Counted from the stretch's first letter, positions 1 through 8,697 are shown. The stretch: 28,082 bases of DNA from an uncultured Alphaproteobacteria bacterium (GCA_934216505.1 CAKQBW010000013.1:1-28082); one strand, 5' to 3'. Notes: generated by a model from the sequence alone, not told the origin. Translations and numbers: made by a program.

Positions 1-647
1 TGAAAGCCATGAAAGGGGAAAATGGCATCATCAAAGCCATCGCCGATGATTGTACCACGATTACCTATAATAACGATATGAGTACGGGGGATAGTACCTC
101 TGATACAATAGACAGTATCGACACGGGTACTTGCACCAATGGAAACGTATGGTTATCCTACGCTGAAGAAGGGCATGAATGTGATACCACCACACCTCAA
201 AATATGGGATGCACAAAGAACAGCGATTGTGATTCGGGTGAGTATTGTAAGATAACAGGTACTTGGCAGAATGCTTGTTCGGTAATTACAGGCGCTACCT
301 GTGAAACACTGGATGCTGGTACGGAAATTACTTACACACATAGCAGCAAAACAACAAAACTTTTGCAGGGTGACACTATGAGTTGGTGGGCAGCGGAGAA
401 TTGGTGCAAGGCGCATCATAAAAGCTTGGTGAAAGCCAGTACCCTTGGATGTACATGTACAGCAAGTGTCCCCCGTGGATCCTGCCCCGGTCAGGTTTAT
501 AGTGATATGGACAGTGCTGGACTAGGCAATTATTATTGGACAGCCGATAGTTATGGTTCCTGCTTCGCGCGGTACGTTCGCGTCAACCGCGAAGACTTCA
601 ACTACGGCTCTCGCACCTACGACAGCCCCTACGCTCTGTGTGAGTAG
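1..647 (+). CDS. Cysteine-rich lectin-like surface protein, C-terminal part (5' partial)
   Basis: The reading frame is open from the left edge, and the first ATG (position 9) is not followed by a signal peptide, so this is probably the 3' part of a larger exported protein. The visible part is rich in Cys, Thr, Ser and Asp. It has a CTKNSDCDSGEYC cysteine cluster near residue 68, then a segment with MSWWAAENWCKAH and a final YYWTADSYGSCFARYVRV block. This order resembles the C-type-lectin-like or DUF1566-like domains found at the end of bacterial surface proteins, where a W/C-rich core precedes a YW and RYV strand pair and the chain ends just after it. The ligand is unknown. The last 28 codons differ sharply in base use from the rest (separate feature). 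A convergent hairpin terminator follows. The lectin-like fold is inferred from motif style, and the full length cannot be seen. Confidence 0.72.
   Translation, partial: KAMKGENGIIKAIADDCTTITYNNDMSTGDSTSDTIDSIDTGTCTNGNVWLSYAEEGHECDTTTPQNMGCTKNSDCDSGEYCKITGTWQNACSVITGATCETLDAGTEITYTHSSKTTKLLQGDTMSWWAAENWCKAHHKSLVKASTLGCTCTASVPRGSCPGQVYSDMDSAGLGNYYWTADSYGSCFARYVRVNREDFNYGSRTYDSPYALCE
561..644 (+). other. Candidate diversity-generating variable region
   Basis: These 28 codons are about 61% GC (51 of 84 bases), and 19 of them end in C, unlike the AT-rich, T/A-ending codons around them. Most of the C-ending codons (TAC, GTC, AAC, GAC, TTC, GGC, CGC, ACC, AGC) differ from AAC only at the first two bases. 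That is the pattern expected when adenines of AAC codons in a template repeat are randomised. The block sits at the extreme C-terminus of a lectin-like domain, the usual place for a DGR variable region. No template repeat or reverse transcriptase is visible in this window, so the assignment is a hypothesis. Confidence 0.4.
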
Positions 648-683
648 GGTTTGTTCTCGCTTTTTAACTTTAATCATTAGGAC

Positions 684-716
684 GTTAGGCTTGTTTTTCC
701 TGAAAAGAAGCCTAAC
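684..716. terminator. Bidirectional hairpin terminator
   Basis: The arms GTTAGGCTT (684-692) and AAGCCTAAC (708-716) are perfectly complementary. A nested TTTTC/GAAAA pairing extends the stem inward. It lies between two convergent genes and overlaps the stop codon of the minus-strand gene, so it could end transcription from both sides. The flanking U-tracts are weak. Confidence 0.6.
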
Positions 717-1404
717 TAAAGGCCTTTAAGAGGTCATTGAAGGTGGTTTCCAAAAATTGCTGACAATGGGGAAGGTAGATATTTGTCCAAAGGCTCATCT
801 TTCCCCAACCGCCTGTTGCAAAAGCCCACAGATAGCCACTCAATAAAAAATTGATCCCTGGTAAAAATAAAATACAAAATAAATAGCCCGCTTTTTTAAA
901 ATCTGTTTGTTGTCCATGAATTTGGGTGATGTTGGAAATAGTGCTGTAGCCCACCAAAGCGCCATAGGTGATTAAATACCAATGGGGCAGGGGATTTTGT
1001 TGGTCTAAAAAAAATGAACCCAGCATCCATAAAACGGGAAAAGTGGGGAAAAAATATGGGGCTGTTGTAATCAACCAATTTCCTTTTCCTTTATAGGAAA
1101 AAGAGCCCCCCACTCCTTCTTCAATTTTCATACCAACAGGCTTATGAAAAGTCAATAACGCCGCGAGCATATGGGTGGCTTCATGGGCAAAAATCGTTAA
1201 ACTGCTGCCGTTCATGGCCATAATAACAGTTCCTAAAAAAATACATCCGCCAATCGGGGCGATAAAATACAACAATAAATCCCCCGAAAATGTCTGGGAT
1301 ATTAAATGAATAAAACTTTGAATAAGGGGGTAGAAAAAAAAGATACTGATAAGGGCCAAAGGATACTTGATGATTTTTAAAAGAGCATTGATAAAGTTTT
1401 GCAT
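712..1404 (-). CDS. Polytopic membrane metalloprotease-like protein (M50B-like, HEATH motif)
   Basis: This 230-residue protein is mostly hydrophobic, with about five or six membrane segments (near residues 14-34, 45-66, 68-88, 112-134, 145-160 and 172-195). HEATH at residues 74-78 lies within a hydrophobic segment and fits the zinc-binding HExxH signature of intramembrane metalloproteases. The downstream GGSFSYKGKG stretch followed by a hydrophobic ITTAPYFFPTFP segment resembles the M50B-like (PF13398) layout. The classic M50 second motif with a ligand Asp is not evident. The substrate is unknown. The start has an AAGGAAG ribosome-binding site. The gene stands alone, convergent with the gene on its left and divergent from rmuC. 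The family is assigned by motif only. Confidence 0.6.
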   Translation of the reverse strand: MQNFINALLKIIKYPLALISIFFFYPLIQSFIHLISQTFSGDLLLYFIAPIGGCIFLGTVIMAMNGSSLTIFAHEATHMLAALLTFHKPVGMKIEEGVGGSFSYKGKGNWLITTAPYFFPTFPVLWMLGSFFLDQQNPLPHWYLITYGALVGYSTISNITQIHGQQTDFKKAGYLFCILFLPGINFLLSGYLWAFATGGWGKMSLWTNIYLPHCQQFLETTFNDLLKAFS

Positions 1405-1429
1405 GGGTCTTCCTTTTTTATAAGTTGTG

Positions 1430-1438
1430 TGCTAGAAT
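1430..1438 (+). promoter_or_regulatory. Probable extended -10 promoter of rmuC
   Basis: TGC followed by TAGAAT (1433-1438) gives an extended -10 element with the predicted start near 1445. No convincing -35 is present at the right distance, which is tolerated with extended -10 promoters. An AAAGAAAGGA ribosome-binding site and ATG follow. Confidence 0.4.
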
Positions 1439-1470
1439 ACACCTAATTCGTTTAAAAAGAAAGGATTTTT

Positions 1471-2580
1471 ATGTTGCTGGGTATTATTTTGGCTCTTTTA
1501 ATTGTTGTTTTTGTTTTTTGTGTGGTTGTTTTGGTCAAGTTGGCTCATTTAAAGCCTGTTCAAAATACGAATGATTTGGAAAGGTTAGAGCGTATGATGC
1601 ATGGTGATGCCAAAGATTTACGTCAAGAATTAGGGCAAAATTTAATGAATTTTAATGAAGCGATTCGGCATGTATTAGAGGAACGATTGGAATCTATGCG
1701 CTCTACCGTTGATGAAAAATTACAAGGGACTTTAAATAAACGTATCAGCGAATCGTTTGCTTTGGTCTCCGAAAGGTTGGAACAGGTCCACAAAGGCTTA
1801 GGGGAAATGCAAAATTTGGCGACAGATGTGGGAGGGCTGAAACGCGTCCTAACTAATGTGAAAATGCGGGGGACTTGGGGGGAAGTACAATTGGGGGCTT
1901 TGTTGGAACAAATGCTGACCCCCGAACAATTTGTTAAAAATGCTCATATAAAAGAAGGCGGAGAAGTGGTTGAATTTGCGGTTAAATTGCCCGATGGAAA
2001 TGTGTTGATTCCCATTGATTCTAAATTTCCTGTTGAAGATTACGAACGGTTGATGAATGCGGTGGATTCAGGTGATGTTGCCAAAGTGGAAGTTGCCACA
2101 AATGATTTGGAAAAACAAATCAAAGTTCAAGCTAAGCGCATTAGTGAAAAATATATTTTACCCCCAAAAACAACAGATTTTGCCATTTTATTTTTGCCAA
2201 CAGAAGGGCTGTATGCTGAGGTGATGAAACGGGCAGGTTTGGCCAGTGAAATCCAAAATAAATTTCGTATTTGTATTGCTGGGCCCAGTACTTTGGGGGC
2301 TTTTTTGAATAGCCTTCAAATGGGCTTTAGGACTTTGGCTATTCAAAGGCGTTCAGGGGAAGTATGGCAAGTTTTGAACGAAGTTAAAACAGAGTTTGAA
2401 AAGTATGCTTTGTGGGTGGAAAAAGTGAAAAAGAACATAGAACAAACCGCTAAAACTTTAGATGAGGCCGAAACCAGAACACGGGCCGTCAATCGCCGTT
2501 TGCGGGGGGTGGAAACTTATTTGGAAAAAACACCAGAAAATAAACTCAATAATACCCCTCATCAACTTTTTGAATCGTAA
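1471..2580 (+). CDS. rmuC: DNA recombination protein RmuC family
   Basis: The 369-residue protein has the RmuC layout: an N-terminal membrane anchor (residues 2-24), a charged coiled-coil region (about 30-120) and a conserved domain related to restriction-endonuclease-like folds (about 130-310). The domain carries GTWGEVQLGALLEQML and an IDSKFP motif whose D183 and K185 fit a PD-(D/E)xK-type core. In E. coli RmuC limits recombination at inverted repeats; the exact reaction is unsettled. Length is slightly below that of many homologues because the C-terminus is short. A clear AAAGGA site lies upstream of the ATG. The gene is convergent with hemY, 6 bp away, with no obvious terminator between them. 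Confidence 0.93.
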   Translation: MLLGIILALLIVVFVFCVVVLVKLAHLKPVQNTNDLERLERMMHGDAKDLRQELGQNLMNFNEAIRHVLEERLESMRSTVDEKLQGTLNKRISESFALVSERLEQVHKGLGEMQNLATDVGGLKRVLTNVKMRGTWGEVQLGALLEQMLTPEQFVKNAHIKEGGEVVEFAVKLPDGNVLIPIDSKFPVEDYERLMNAVDSGDVAKVEVATNDLEKQIKVQAKRISEKYILPPKTTDFAILFLPTEGLYAEVMKRAGLASEIQNKFRICIAGPSTLGAFLNSLQMGFRTLAIQRRSGEVWQVLNEVKTEFEKYALWVEKVKKNIEQTAKTLDEAETRTRAVNRRLRGVETYLEKTPENKLNNTPHQLFES

Positions 2581-2586
2581 AAAAAC

Positions 2587-3759
2587 CTATCTTAAACTAT
2601 TAAAGGTATGACAAGCGGGGCAACATCCGTGCCATTCGGCAGATTTATACCCGCAACTTGTGCATGTCCAGGCGTTTTCAGTTTGAAGGTTATTTCCTTT
2701 TTCTTCCCATTCTTTGGCTTGTTCTTCGTGATGCCATGCGTCCCGTTCCACTTTTGCCATCATTTGAGCCACTTGGTGGGTAAGAGTGTGTGATTTTAAA
2801 TACTCATCTAATTCTTCTTTTGCGTTCAATGGGGCTTGTGTTGTCAGGTAAATATCGGCCATCGCCAGCAAAGACAAAGGACTGTGCTTTGTGTCCGCTA
2901 TCAACTCTTTAATCTGCTTTTGTTGTTGTTTGGCGGGTAAGGCTTCGTTCATTTTCTTCAAAGTCAAATAAATTTCCCAATTTTGAAAATTATTCCATAC
3001 AGGGCGTAAAATCTTAATGGCTTTTTTGGGATTTTCTTTTGCCCAAGCAATAGCAATAGCGGGTTGATTTTCATCTAAATAATAAGCCTCTTTTGTTTTG
3101 CCTGTTAAAAATAAAAGGCACGCCCGTCTGAAATTGTATTCCTGCTTGGATAAAATAGGCTTTAAATTTTTCAAGTTATTCAAGGCATCGTCCCAATCGT
3201 TTTCCTGAACGGCCATTTGGAATAGAGCCTGTAAGGCCCAAGGGGTCTTTAATTGTTTTGGGGAAAGCCCCGCAATCAATTGATGCATTTTTTCATAATC
3301 TCCTTCTGAATCAGCATACCTGAACAGGCCCCGAATCCCCCCCATAATTGTTTGGGAAAAACGAGTCAAGTTTTGATAATTTTCTTTTGTGGGAAATAAT
3401 AAGGCTTGAATTTCCCAATAAAGAGGATCATCTTCTTTAAAGAGCTTTTTGGCTTCTTTGGAGAGTCGTTCAAAATTTTCCACATTTTGATTGATAAGTG
3501 CCTGAAGGACAACTTCAATAAAACTGCGGCGTTTGATTTCTTGATGATGTTGATATTTTTTATTGAAAAACGAGAAAAAACGAAACGGAAAAAGCAAAAT
3601 TTTAATACAAAAAATGAAAGCCAATAGGGTGGCTATCCATGTAAAAAGGGAGGCATAAATGTGATAGCCCGCAAAATCAACACTCACAAAAGTGTCCGAT
3701 TGTTGAATGGTCAATCCCAGTGTTGTGAAGATTAAAATTCCTAAAATTAATTTAATCAT
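2587..3759 (-). CDS. hemY: HemY-like membrane TPR protein with C-terminal zinc ribbon
   Basis: 390 residues. Two N-terminal hydrophobic segments enclose SVDFAGYHIYASLFTW, typical of the HemY N-terminal domain; a helical tetratricopeptide-like region follows. The last 28 residues form a rubredoxin-like knuckle with C366, C369, C380 and C383. A comparable metal-binding end occurs in LapB/YciM. HemY of this type is not the Bacillus protoporphyrinogen oxidase of the same name; its link to haem synthesis rests on operon position in other proteobacteria and its biochemical role is not settled. Translation is probably coupled: the start overlaps the upstream mitofilin-like gene by 8 bp and has a GAGGGGG ribosome-binding site. 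It is the last gene of the ppiD operon. Confidence 0.82.
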   Translation of the reverse strand: MIKLILGILIFTTLGLTIQQSDTFVSVDFAGYHIYASLFTWIATLLAFIFCIKILLFPFRFFSFFNKKYQHHQEIKRRSFIEVVLQALINQNVENFERLSKEAKKLFKEDDPLYWEIQALLFPTKENYQNLTRFSQTIMGGIRGLFRYADSEGDYEKMHQLIAGLSPKQLKTPWALQALFQMAVQENDWDDALNNLKNLKPILSKQEYNFRRACLLFLTGKTKEAYYLDENQPAIAIAWAKENPKKAIKILRPVWNNFQNWEIYLTLKKMNEALPAKQQQKQIKELIADTKHSPLSLLAMADIYLTTQAPLNAKEELDEYLKSHTLTHQVAQMMAKVERDAWHHEEQAKEWEEKGNNLQTENAWTCTSCGYKSAEWHGCCPACHTFNSLR

Positions 3760-4822
3760 TGTTTTCCCCCTCTGATGAATGATTGTTTAAAAACTTTTGA
3801 ATTTCCAGTAAATGATTTCCTTCCATTAAAGCTGTATTCAAAGAAAGACGCGCTAATTCATCGGGAATATCTTTTAATAGTTGAACAGCCTTTTGTGTTT
3901 GACGCTTGGCAATTAAAGTTTCAATTTGATCAAATCTATCTGCCAAAGAATTCCCAGTTGTTTTTGTTTGATATACATCAAATAAAAGATAAGGAATTGT
4001 TTTTAAGTATTTGATATACTTTGTTTTTTCGGATAATGTTTTTTGAACATAATAAGTTCTTTTTCCTTCCCGAAAGGTGCCCAGCCATTTTTGCCATGGG
4101 TCTGTATCGGGGAACTTACAAAAGGAATAAATGAGATTGCTGATTTCTTTATGAGAATCGTCAAAAATCTCAGAAGGTTGGCAGGGTTTTCCTGATTGAA
4201 AATCCTGCCAAGAATAAGAGGTTAAAAATTTGTTTTTTGAGTCTGTCAGTGAATTGGAAGCCACTTCTTCATTTATCGCCTCTGATTCTTCTTCAGTGGA
4301 TTCTTCAGAAGTTTGTCCGTTGTCTTCAATCTGTTCCTCTTGAAAGGCATCGTTTTCTAGTGAAGTGTCAGGAATTGCTTTTTCTGTATTTTGTAAATTT
4401 TCTTGAGAGTCTTCTGCCACTTCTGTCGCAACCAAAAAATCTTCTTCTTCAATTTCTGGGAGAGTCTCCACTTCTTTTTGAACCTCTATTTGTTCTTCTT
4501 CTATATCAGAAGCAGGCTCGTTTTGTTTAGGAGTACTTTTGGATTCATTGGATACCTTTTCAGAGGCAGAAATTATTTCTTCTGCTGTCCCATCAACAGA
4601 AACTTTTTCACTTGAAACGGTTGGTTTCTCTTGTACGACAGAGGGCATAGCGGAGGGGGCTATTTGATTGCCTAAATCCAATGCTTTTTCTTTCAAAAAA
4701 GTTCCCCAATCTTGAGCGGGATCCTTTTGTGTATATAGCAATCCTGCCCCGATAAAACACCCCAAAATACAAAGTATTAATAAAAGTTTAAAAAATGAAA
4801 ATCCTTTGTTTTCTTCTGTCAT
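3752..4822 (-). CDS. Putative mitofilin/Mic60-like inner-membrane protein
   Basis: 356 residues. One membrane segment lies near the N-terminus (about residues 9-29). A long, very acidic, low-complexity region rich in Glu, Ser and Asn covers about 65-190, and a helical C-terminal domain follows from about 195. In alphaproteobacteria the gene just before hemY commonly encodes a mitofilin-family protein, with the same layout of anchor, variable linker and helical C-terminus. The end here (DRFDQIETLIAKRQTQKAVQ and following) is compatible with a mitofilin C-terminus, but I see no diagnostic motif. The linker is acidic rather than the usual coiled coil. The call is based mainly on synteny. It starts 22 bp after ppiD with an AAGGGGG ribosome-binding site. 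Confidence 0.5.
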   Translation of the reverse strand: MTEENKGFSFFKLLLILCILGCFIGAGLLYTQKDPAQDWGTFLKEKALDLGNQIAPSAMPSVVQEKPTVSSEKVSVDGTAEEIISASEKVSNESKSTPKQNEPASDIEEEQIEVQKEVETLPEIEEEDFLVATEVAEDSQENLQNTEKAIPDTSLENDAFQEEQIEDNGQTSEESTEEESEAINEEVASNSLTDSKNKFLTSYSWQDFQSGKPCQPSEIFDDSHKEISNLIYSFCKFPDTDPWQKWLGTFREGKRTYYVQKTLSEKTKYIKYLKTIPYLLFDVYQTKTTGNSLADRFDQIETLIAKRQTQKAVQLLKDIPDELARLSLNTALMEGNHLLEIQKFLNNHSSEGENND

Positions 4823-4844
4823 TTTTCCCCCTTGGTTTGTTTTT

Positions 4845-6323
4845 TTAATCTTCTTCTTTCAAATAGGTTGCAAACGCTTTTTTGATAGCCTCATGATGAA
4901 TTTTTATTTTTAAATTTTTTGTGCTGTTCTGTTGAACGGCCTGAATTAAATCTTGAGCCCAAAGTTGAATCGCCTCTTGTTTTTCTGTTTCAGAGGGTTG
5001 CTTTGTATTTGAAATAATTTTGTCAATCACCAAAATAAGTTGTCCGTTGGGAGTGGCAAAACTTTGGGCATTTTTATTTCCTGAGTTTTGTATAAAAATA
5101 TCAGACAGATAGGCCTGAATTTCTTTCGGAGCCTGCTTGCGTGAAACAATTGCTGTTTGGGGGTGATATTTTCCCCAGCCTTTTTGTTGTACCAAATTTT
5201 GTTTGATGCTTTCTGTTATTTCTGGCAATTTTTCCTTTTGTTGTTCTTGCTTGTATAGACGTGCTACTTTCTCTTTGACTTGGGTAAAAGGAATAAAAGT
5301 ACTGGGAATAATTTCTTCTACCTCAGCCACTAAAAATCCATTTCCTTGCTCGGTAATGGAGGTAGCTTCTTTTTCGTCTAAAACAAAAATTTCCTGTAAG
5401 ATAGGATTTTCCTTCAAGTTTTTGTCGGCCAATGTTCCTTGACGATTTTTTCCATTAAAGTCAGAAGTGATTTCAACGGGGGATGGGAGATTCAATTTTT
5501 TGCTGGCTTCAACCAAAGGGGTCCCACTGCCCAACAAATCTTCTAAATCCCGAATGGATTGATACATCTTGTCATAACTTTTTTCTTTATCCCCTTTGAA
5601 ATGATCTGCGGTGATGGAAAGTAGGCGGATTTTTCTGTATTCAGGGGACACAAATTGTTCTTGATAGGCTTCATAATAATCTTTTAAATCGGCTTCATTT
5701 GGGGGGCCTACAACAATGTCCGATTGATTTAATAAATAATAAGAAATTTGTCGTTGTTCTTTTTGAGCTTGAACTGCTGAAATCATTATTTTCTTTTCTC
5801 TGGGAACAGACTTCAGTAAAGCATTGGTTAGGTGTTGCATGCTCAGTTCGTCTTTCATTTTTTGGGACAATTGTTCTTGACTCATCTTTGTTTGATTTAA
5901 ATAGGTATAAAAAACATTTGCATCAAAATGTCCCAAACTATCGTGAAAAACAGGGTTGTTTTCTACATATTTTCTGACGGCCTCGTCCGAGGCAGTTAAA
6001 CCAATGTCATTTTTTATTTTATCTTGGACTAATTGCATGGTTTGCTCTTGAATTACTTGATCTAAAAGGCCGTTTTCAATCGCTTGTTTTGGGGAAATAT
6101 AAGTGCCTGTTATCTGGGACAGTTGGTTCTTTTTGGCTTCAAAGGCTTTATTGATTTGTTGGATAGATACCTTTTGACGACCAACGGTAATGGCGGTATT
6201 GTCTATTCCCGAAGAAAGAGAAATTCCACCTAATCCCCAAAAAGCCATCATACTGACACCCAAAACACCACAGATAATTTTCGCAACCCAACTATTTCCA
6301 AATTTATTAAAAAAAGTAATCAT
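4845..6323 (-). CDS. ppiD: PpiD/SurA-type periplasmic folding factor, membrane-anchored
   Basis: 492 residues from the chosen start at 6323. That ATG has an AGAAAGGAT site upstream and gives the classic opening MITFFNKFGNSWVAKI plus a membrane segment (about residues 14-32). An 18-codon upstream extension has no comparable ribosome-binding site and is unlikely. The SurA N-like helical region follows, with YISPKQAIENGLLDQVIQEQ, typical of PpiD. The middle region (about 215-330), where the parvulin domain sits, is poorly conserved, so isomerase activity is doubtful; E. coli PpiD also lacks strong activity. Such proteins hold newly exported polypeptides at the Sec translocon. It is the first gene of the operon with the mitofilin-like gene and hemY. 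Confidence 0.83.
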   Translation of the reverse strand: MITFFNKFGNSWVAKIICGVLGVSMMAFWGLGGISLSSGIDNTAITVGRQKVSIQQINKAFEAKKNQLSQITGTYISPKQAIENGLLDQVIQEQTMQLVQDKIKNDIGLTASDEAVRKYVENNPVFHDSLGHFDANVFYTYLNQTKMSQEQLSQKMKDELSMQHLTNALLKSVPREKKIMISAVQAQKEQRQISYYLLNQSDIVVGPPNEADLKDYYEAYQEQFVSPEYRKIRLLSITADHFKGDKEKSYDKMYQSIRDLEDLLGSGTPLVEASKKLNLPSPVEITSDFNGKNRQGTLADKNLKENPILQEIFVLDEKEATSITEQGNGFLVAEVEEIIPSTFIPFTQVKEKVARLYKQEQQKEKLPEITESIKQNLVQQKGWGKYHPQTAIVSRKQAPKEIQAYLSDIFIQNSGNKNAQSFATPNGQLILVIDKIISNTKQPSETEKQEAIQLWAQDLIQAVQQNSTKNLKIKIHHEAIKKAFATYLKEED

Positions 6324-6348
6324 TTGAATATCCTTTCTATTTGGATTA

Positions 6349-6377
6349 AGTCTAAACAAAAATAAATGGAAAATCAA
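6349..6377 (-). promoter_or_regulatory. Promoter of the ppiD operon
   Basis: On the minus strand TTGATT (6377-6372) and TAGACT (6354-6349) are separated by 17 bp, close to the sigma-70 consensus. The predicted start lies about 20 bases before the ppiD ATG at 6323. This also supports the shorter ppiD start, because the upstream ATG at 6377 falls at the -35 element. Confidence 0.5.
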
Positions 6378-6393
6378 GTCTTTTTTATTTTTC

Positions 6394-6421
6394 TTGCTTT
6401 TTTATTCAAGATGTGTTATCT
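6394..6421 (+). promoter_or_regulatory. Possible promoter of glgB-glgX
   Basis: TTGCTT (6394-6399) and TTATCT (6416-6421) are separated by 16 bp and lie 23 bp before the glgB ATG. The match is moderate. The 121-bp gap to ppiD holds both divergent promoters. Confidence 0.35.
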
Positions 6422-6444
6422 AGAAAGTAAAATAAGGGGGTCTT

Positions 6445-8646
6445 ATGGAACAATTTTTGGGTGAAATGATTGGTGTTTTAGAACGGGGACAATTAAAAGG
6501 CGACCCGTTTTCTGTGCTAGGGATGCATCAGGCGAGTGATGCAAAAGGCTTGGTTATTCGTTCGGTGCAGCCTCAGGCAAAATCTGTGGCTGTTCTTGAT
6601 CCTCATGGAAAAAAATTATCAGATATGTCAGCGGTGGGACAGGGGGTGTTTCAGGCCCATTTTCCCGAAGCAAAGGAATTTTTCCCCTATAAATTAAAAA
6701 TAACGCTCTATAATGATGAAAGTTATGAAACGGAAGATGTTTATCGGTTTTTGCCAGTTCTTTCTGATTTAGATTTGTACCTTTACGGTAAAGGAGAGCA
6801 TTGGCAAATTTACGAAAAATTAGGGGCGCATTTAATGACGCATCAAGGAGTTCAAGGTGTTTTGTTTGCTGTGTGGGCTCCTAATGCTTCTCGTGTGAGT
6901 GTGGTGGGGAACTTTAATGATTGGGACGGGCGGCGTCATTTGATGCGTCCCAGAGGTAGCAGTGGGCTTTGGGAAATTTTTATTCCCGGTCTTCACGAAT
7001 GGGATATTTATAAATATGAATTGTTGGATAGAGAAGGACGTCTTTTGCCATTAAAATCGGACCCTTTTGCTTTTGTCAGCGAAGTGCGCCCCAAAAGTGG
7101 CAGTTTGGTTTATGATAATTCCACCTATCAATGGCAAGACAAAGAGTGGATGAATGAACGGGCAAAGACCAAAGATATGCGGCAAAAACCTTTGTCTATT
7201 TATGAGGTTCATTTGGGATCTTGGCGGCGAAATAAATATGAAGGCAACCGATGGTATTCTTATTTGGAAATGGCCAAAGAATTGCCACAGTATGTGAAAG
7301 AACAAGGCTTTACCCATGTGGAATTTTTGCCTGTTTCTGAGTTCCCTTATGATGGTAGTTGGGGCTATCAAGTTGTAGGTATGTATGCGCCGTCTAGCCG
7401 TTATGGTACGCCTGGGGATTTTAAGTATTTGATTGATTGTCTTCATCAAGCAGGGATAGGGGTAATTATAGATTGGGTGCCTGGGCATTTTCCCAAAGAT
7501 GCTTTCGGGTTGGTAAATTTTGATGGAACGGCCCTGTATGAACATGCGGATCCTCGGAAAGGAGAGCATAAAGATTGGGGAACAAAAATTTACAATTATG
7601 GACGCAATGAGGTTTCTAATTTTTTGCTCGCCAATGCTTTATTTTGGATTCGTCAGTATCATATTGATGGATTGCGTGTAGATGCGGTGGCGAGTATGCT
7701 TTATTTGGATTATTCCCGTAAGTCAGGAGAGTGGATTCCTAATCAATTTGGTGGCCATGAAAATTTGGAGGCGATTGTTTTTTTAAAGAAGTTAAATGAG
7801 TTAGTTTATGGGGAAAATTCGGGGGTGATGACAATAGCGGAAGAATCTACCGCATGGCCTATGGTCTCACGACCTGTTTATAATGGTGGATTGGGATTTG
7901 GCTTTAAATGGAATATGGGGTGGATGCATGATACACTCAATTATATGTCTGAAAATCCTGTCTATAGAAAGTACCACCAAAATGAATTGACTTTCAGTTT
8001 TTTGTATGCTTTTACGGAAAATTTTGTTTTACCGCTTTCCCATGATGAAGTGGTGTATGGTAAAGGGACCATTTTGGGACGTATGCCGGGCGATGAATGG
8101 CAACGATTTGCGAATTTGCGGGCCTATTATGGATACTTGTTTATGCACCCTGGAAAAAAGTTGCTTTTTATGGGGCAAGAATGGGCAAGCACAAAGGAAT
8201 GGAATTATGCGGATGCTTTGGAATGGGATTTGTTAAAGTACCCTGTTCATCAAGGTGTGCAAAGATTGGTGCGGGATTTAAACTTTTTTTATCAAAATCA
8301 TTCTGAATTATACGAATTGGATTGTGAATCAGGGGGCTTTGAATGGATAAATGGGGCCGATGCCAACAATTCTTGTTTGACTTTTATGCGCAAAGATAAA
8401 CAGGGGAAAACATTGGTAGTAGCGATGAATTTAACGCCTGTGCCTCGGTATGGCTATCAAATTGGGGTGAATCAAGCAGGCGTTTATACTGAGGTATTTA
8501 ATACCGATTGGGATATTTATGGGGGAAGTCATGTGCGAAATCAAGGGGATATTTTCACGCAAGAACCTGGGTGGGACTTTAAGCCTTATAAAATTCAAGT
8601 GGTTTTGCCCCCATTAAGTATGGTTTGTTTTCAACTTAAAAAATAA
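6445..8646 (+). CDS. glgB: 1,4-alpha-glucan branching enzyme
   Basis: 733 residues, typical for GlgB. It makes alpha-1,6 branches in glycogen by cutting an alpha-1,4 chain and transferring the piece. A CBM48-like domain holds GVLFAVWAPNASRVSVVGNF near residue 140. The GH13 catalytic domain carries the nucleophile D413 in GLRVDAV, the acid/base E466 in AEES and the third carboxylate D534 in LSHDEVVYGK. Their spacing matches E. coli GlgB (405, 458, 526). The N-terminus keeps only part of the first N module. The ribosome-binding site is AAGGGGG. glgX follows after 51 bp and is probably co-transcribed. No glgA, glgC or glgP lies nearby. Confidence 0.97.
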   Translation: MEQFLGEMIGVLERGQLKGDPFSVLGMHQASDAKGLVIRSVQPQAKSVAVLDPHGKKLSDMSAVGQGVFQAHFPEAKEFFPYKLKITLYNDESYETEDVYRFLPVLSDLDLYLYGKGEHWQIYEKLGAHLMTHQGVQGVLFAVWAPNASRVSVVGNFNDWDGRRHLMRPRGSSGLWEIFIPGLHEWDIYKYELLDREGRLLPLKSDPFAFVSEVRPKSGSLVYDNSTYQWQDKEWMNERAKTKDMRQKPLSIYEVHLGSWRRNKYEGNRWYSYLEMAKELPQYVKEQGFTHVEFLPVSEFPYDGSWGYQVVGMYAPSSRYGTPGDFKYLIDCLHQAGIGVIIDWVPGHFPKDAFGLVNFDGTALYEHADPRKGEHKDWGTKIYNYGRNEVSNFLLANALFWIRQYHIDGLRVDAVASMLYLDYSRKSGEWIPNQFGGHENLEAIVFLKKLNELVYGENSGVMTIAEESTAWPMVSRPVYNGGLGFGFKWNMGWMHDTLNYMSENPVYRKYHQNELTFSFLYAFTENFVLPLSHDEVVYGKGTILGRMPGDEWQRFANLRAYYGYLFMHPGKKLLFMGQEWASTKEWNYADALEWDLLKYPVHQGVQRLVRDLNFFYQNHSELYELDCESGGFEWINGADANNSCLTFMRKDKQGKTLVVAMNLTPVPRYGYQIGVNQAGVYTEVFNTDWDIYGGSHVRNQGDIFTQEPGWDFKPYKIQVVLPPLSMVCFQLKK

Positions 8647-8697
8647 TTTTTGATTTTTGCGGAGAAGCGGATTATATAAAAGAAAAAAGGGGGCCAA

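Noticed and set aside
648..711. Search for a DGR template repeat or reverse transcriptase near the variable region
   Set aside because: The gap is too short and no repeat of 561-644 is visible anywhere in the window; the following genes are unrelated.
6324..6377. Longer ppiD start at 6377
   Set aside because: The extra 18 codons would cover the promoter, lack a ribosome-binding site and precede the typical PpiD opening.
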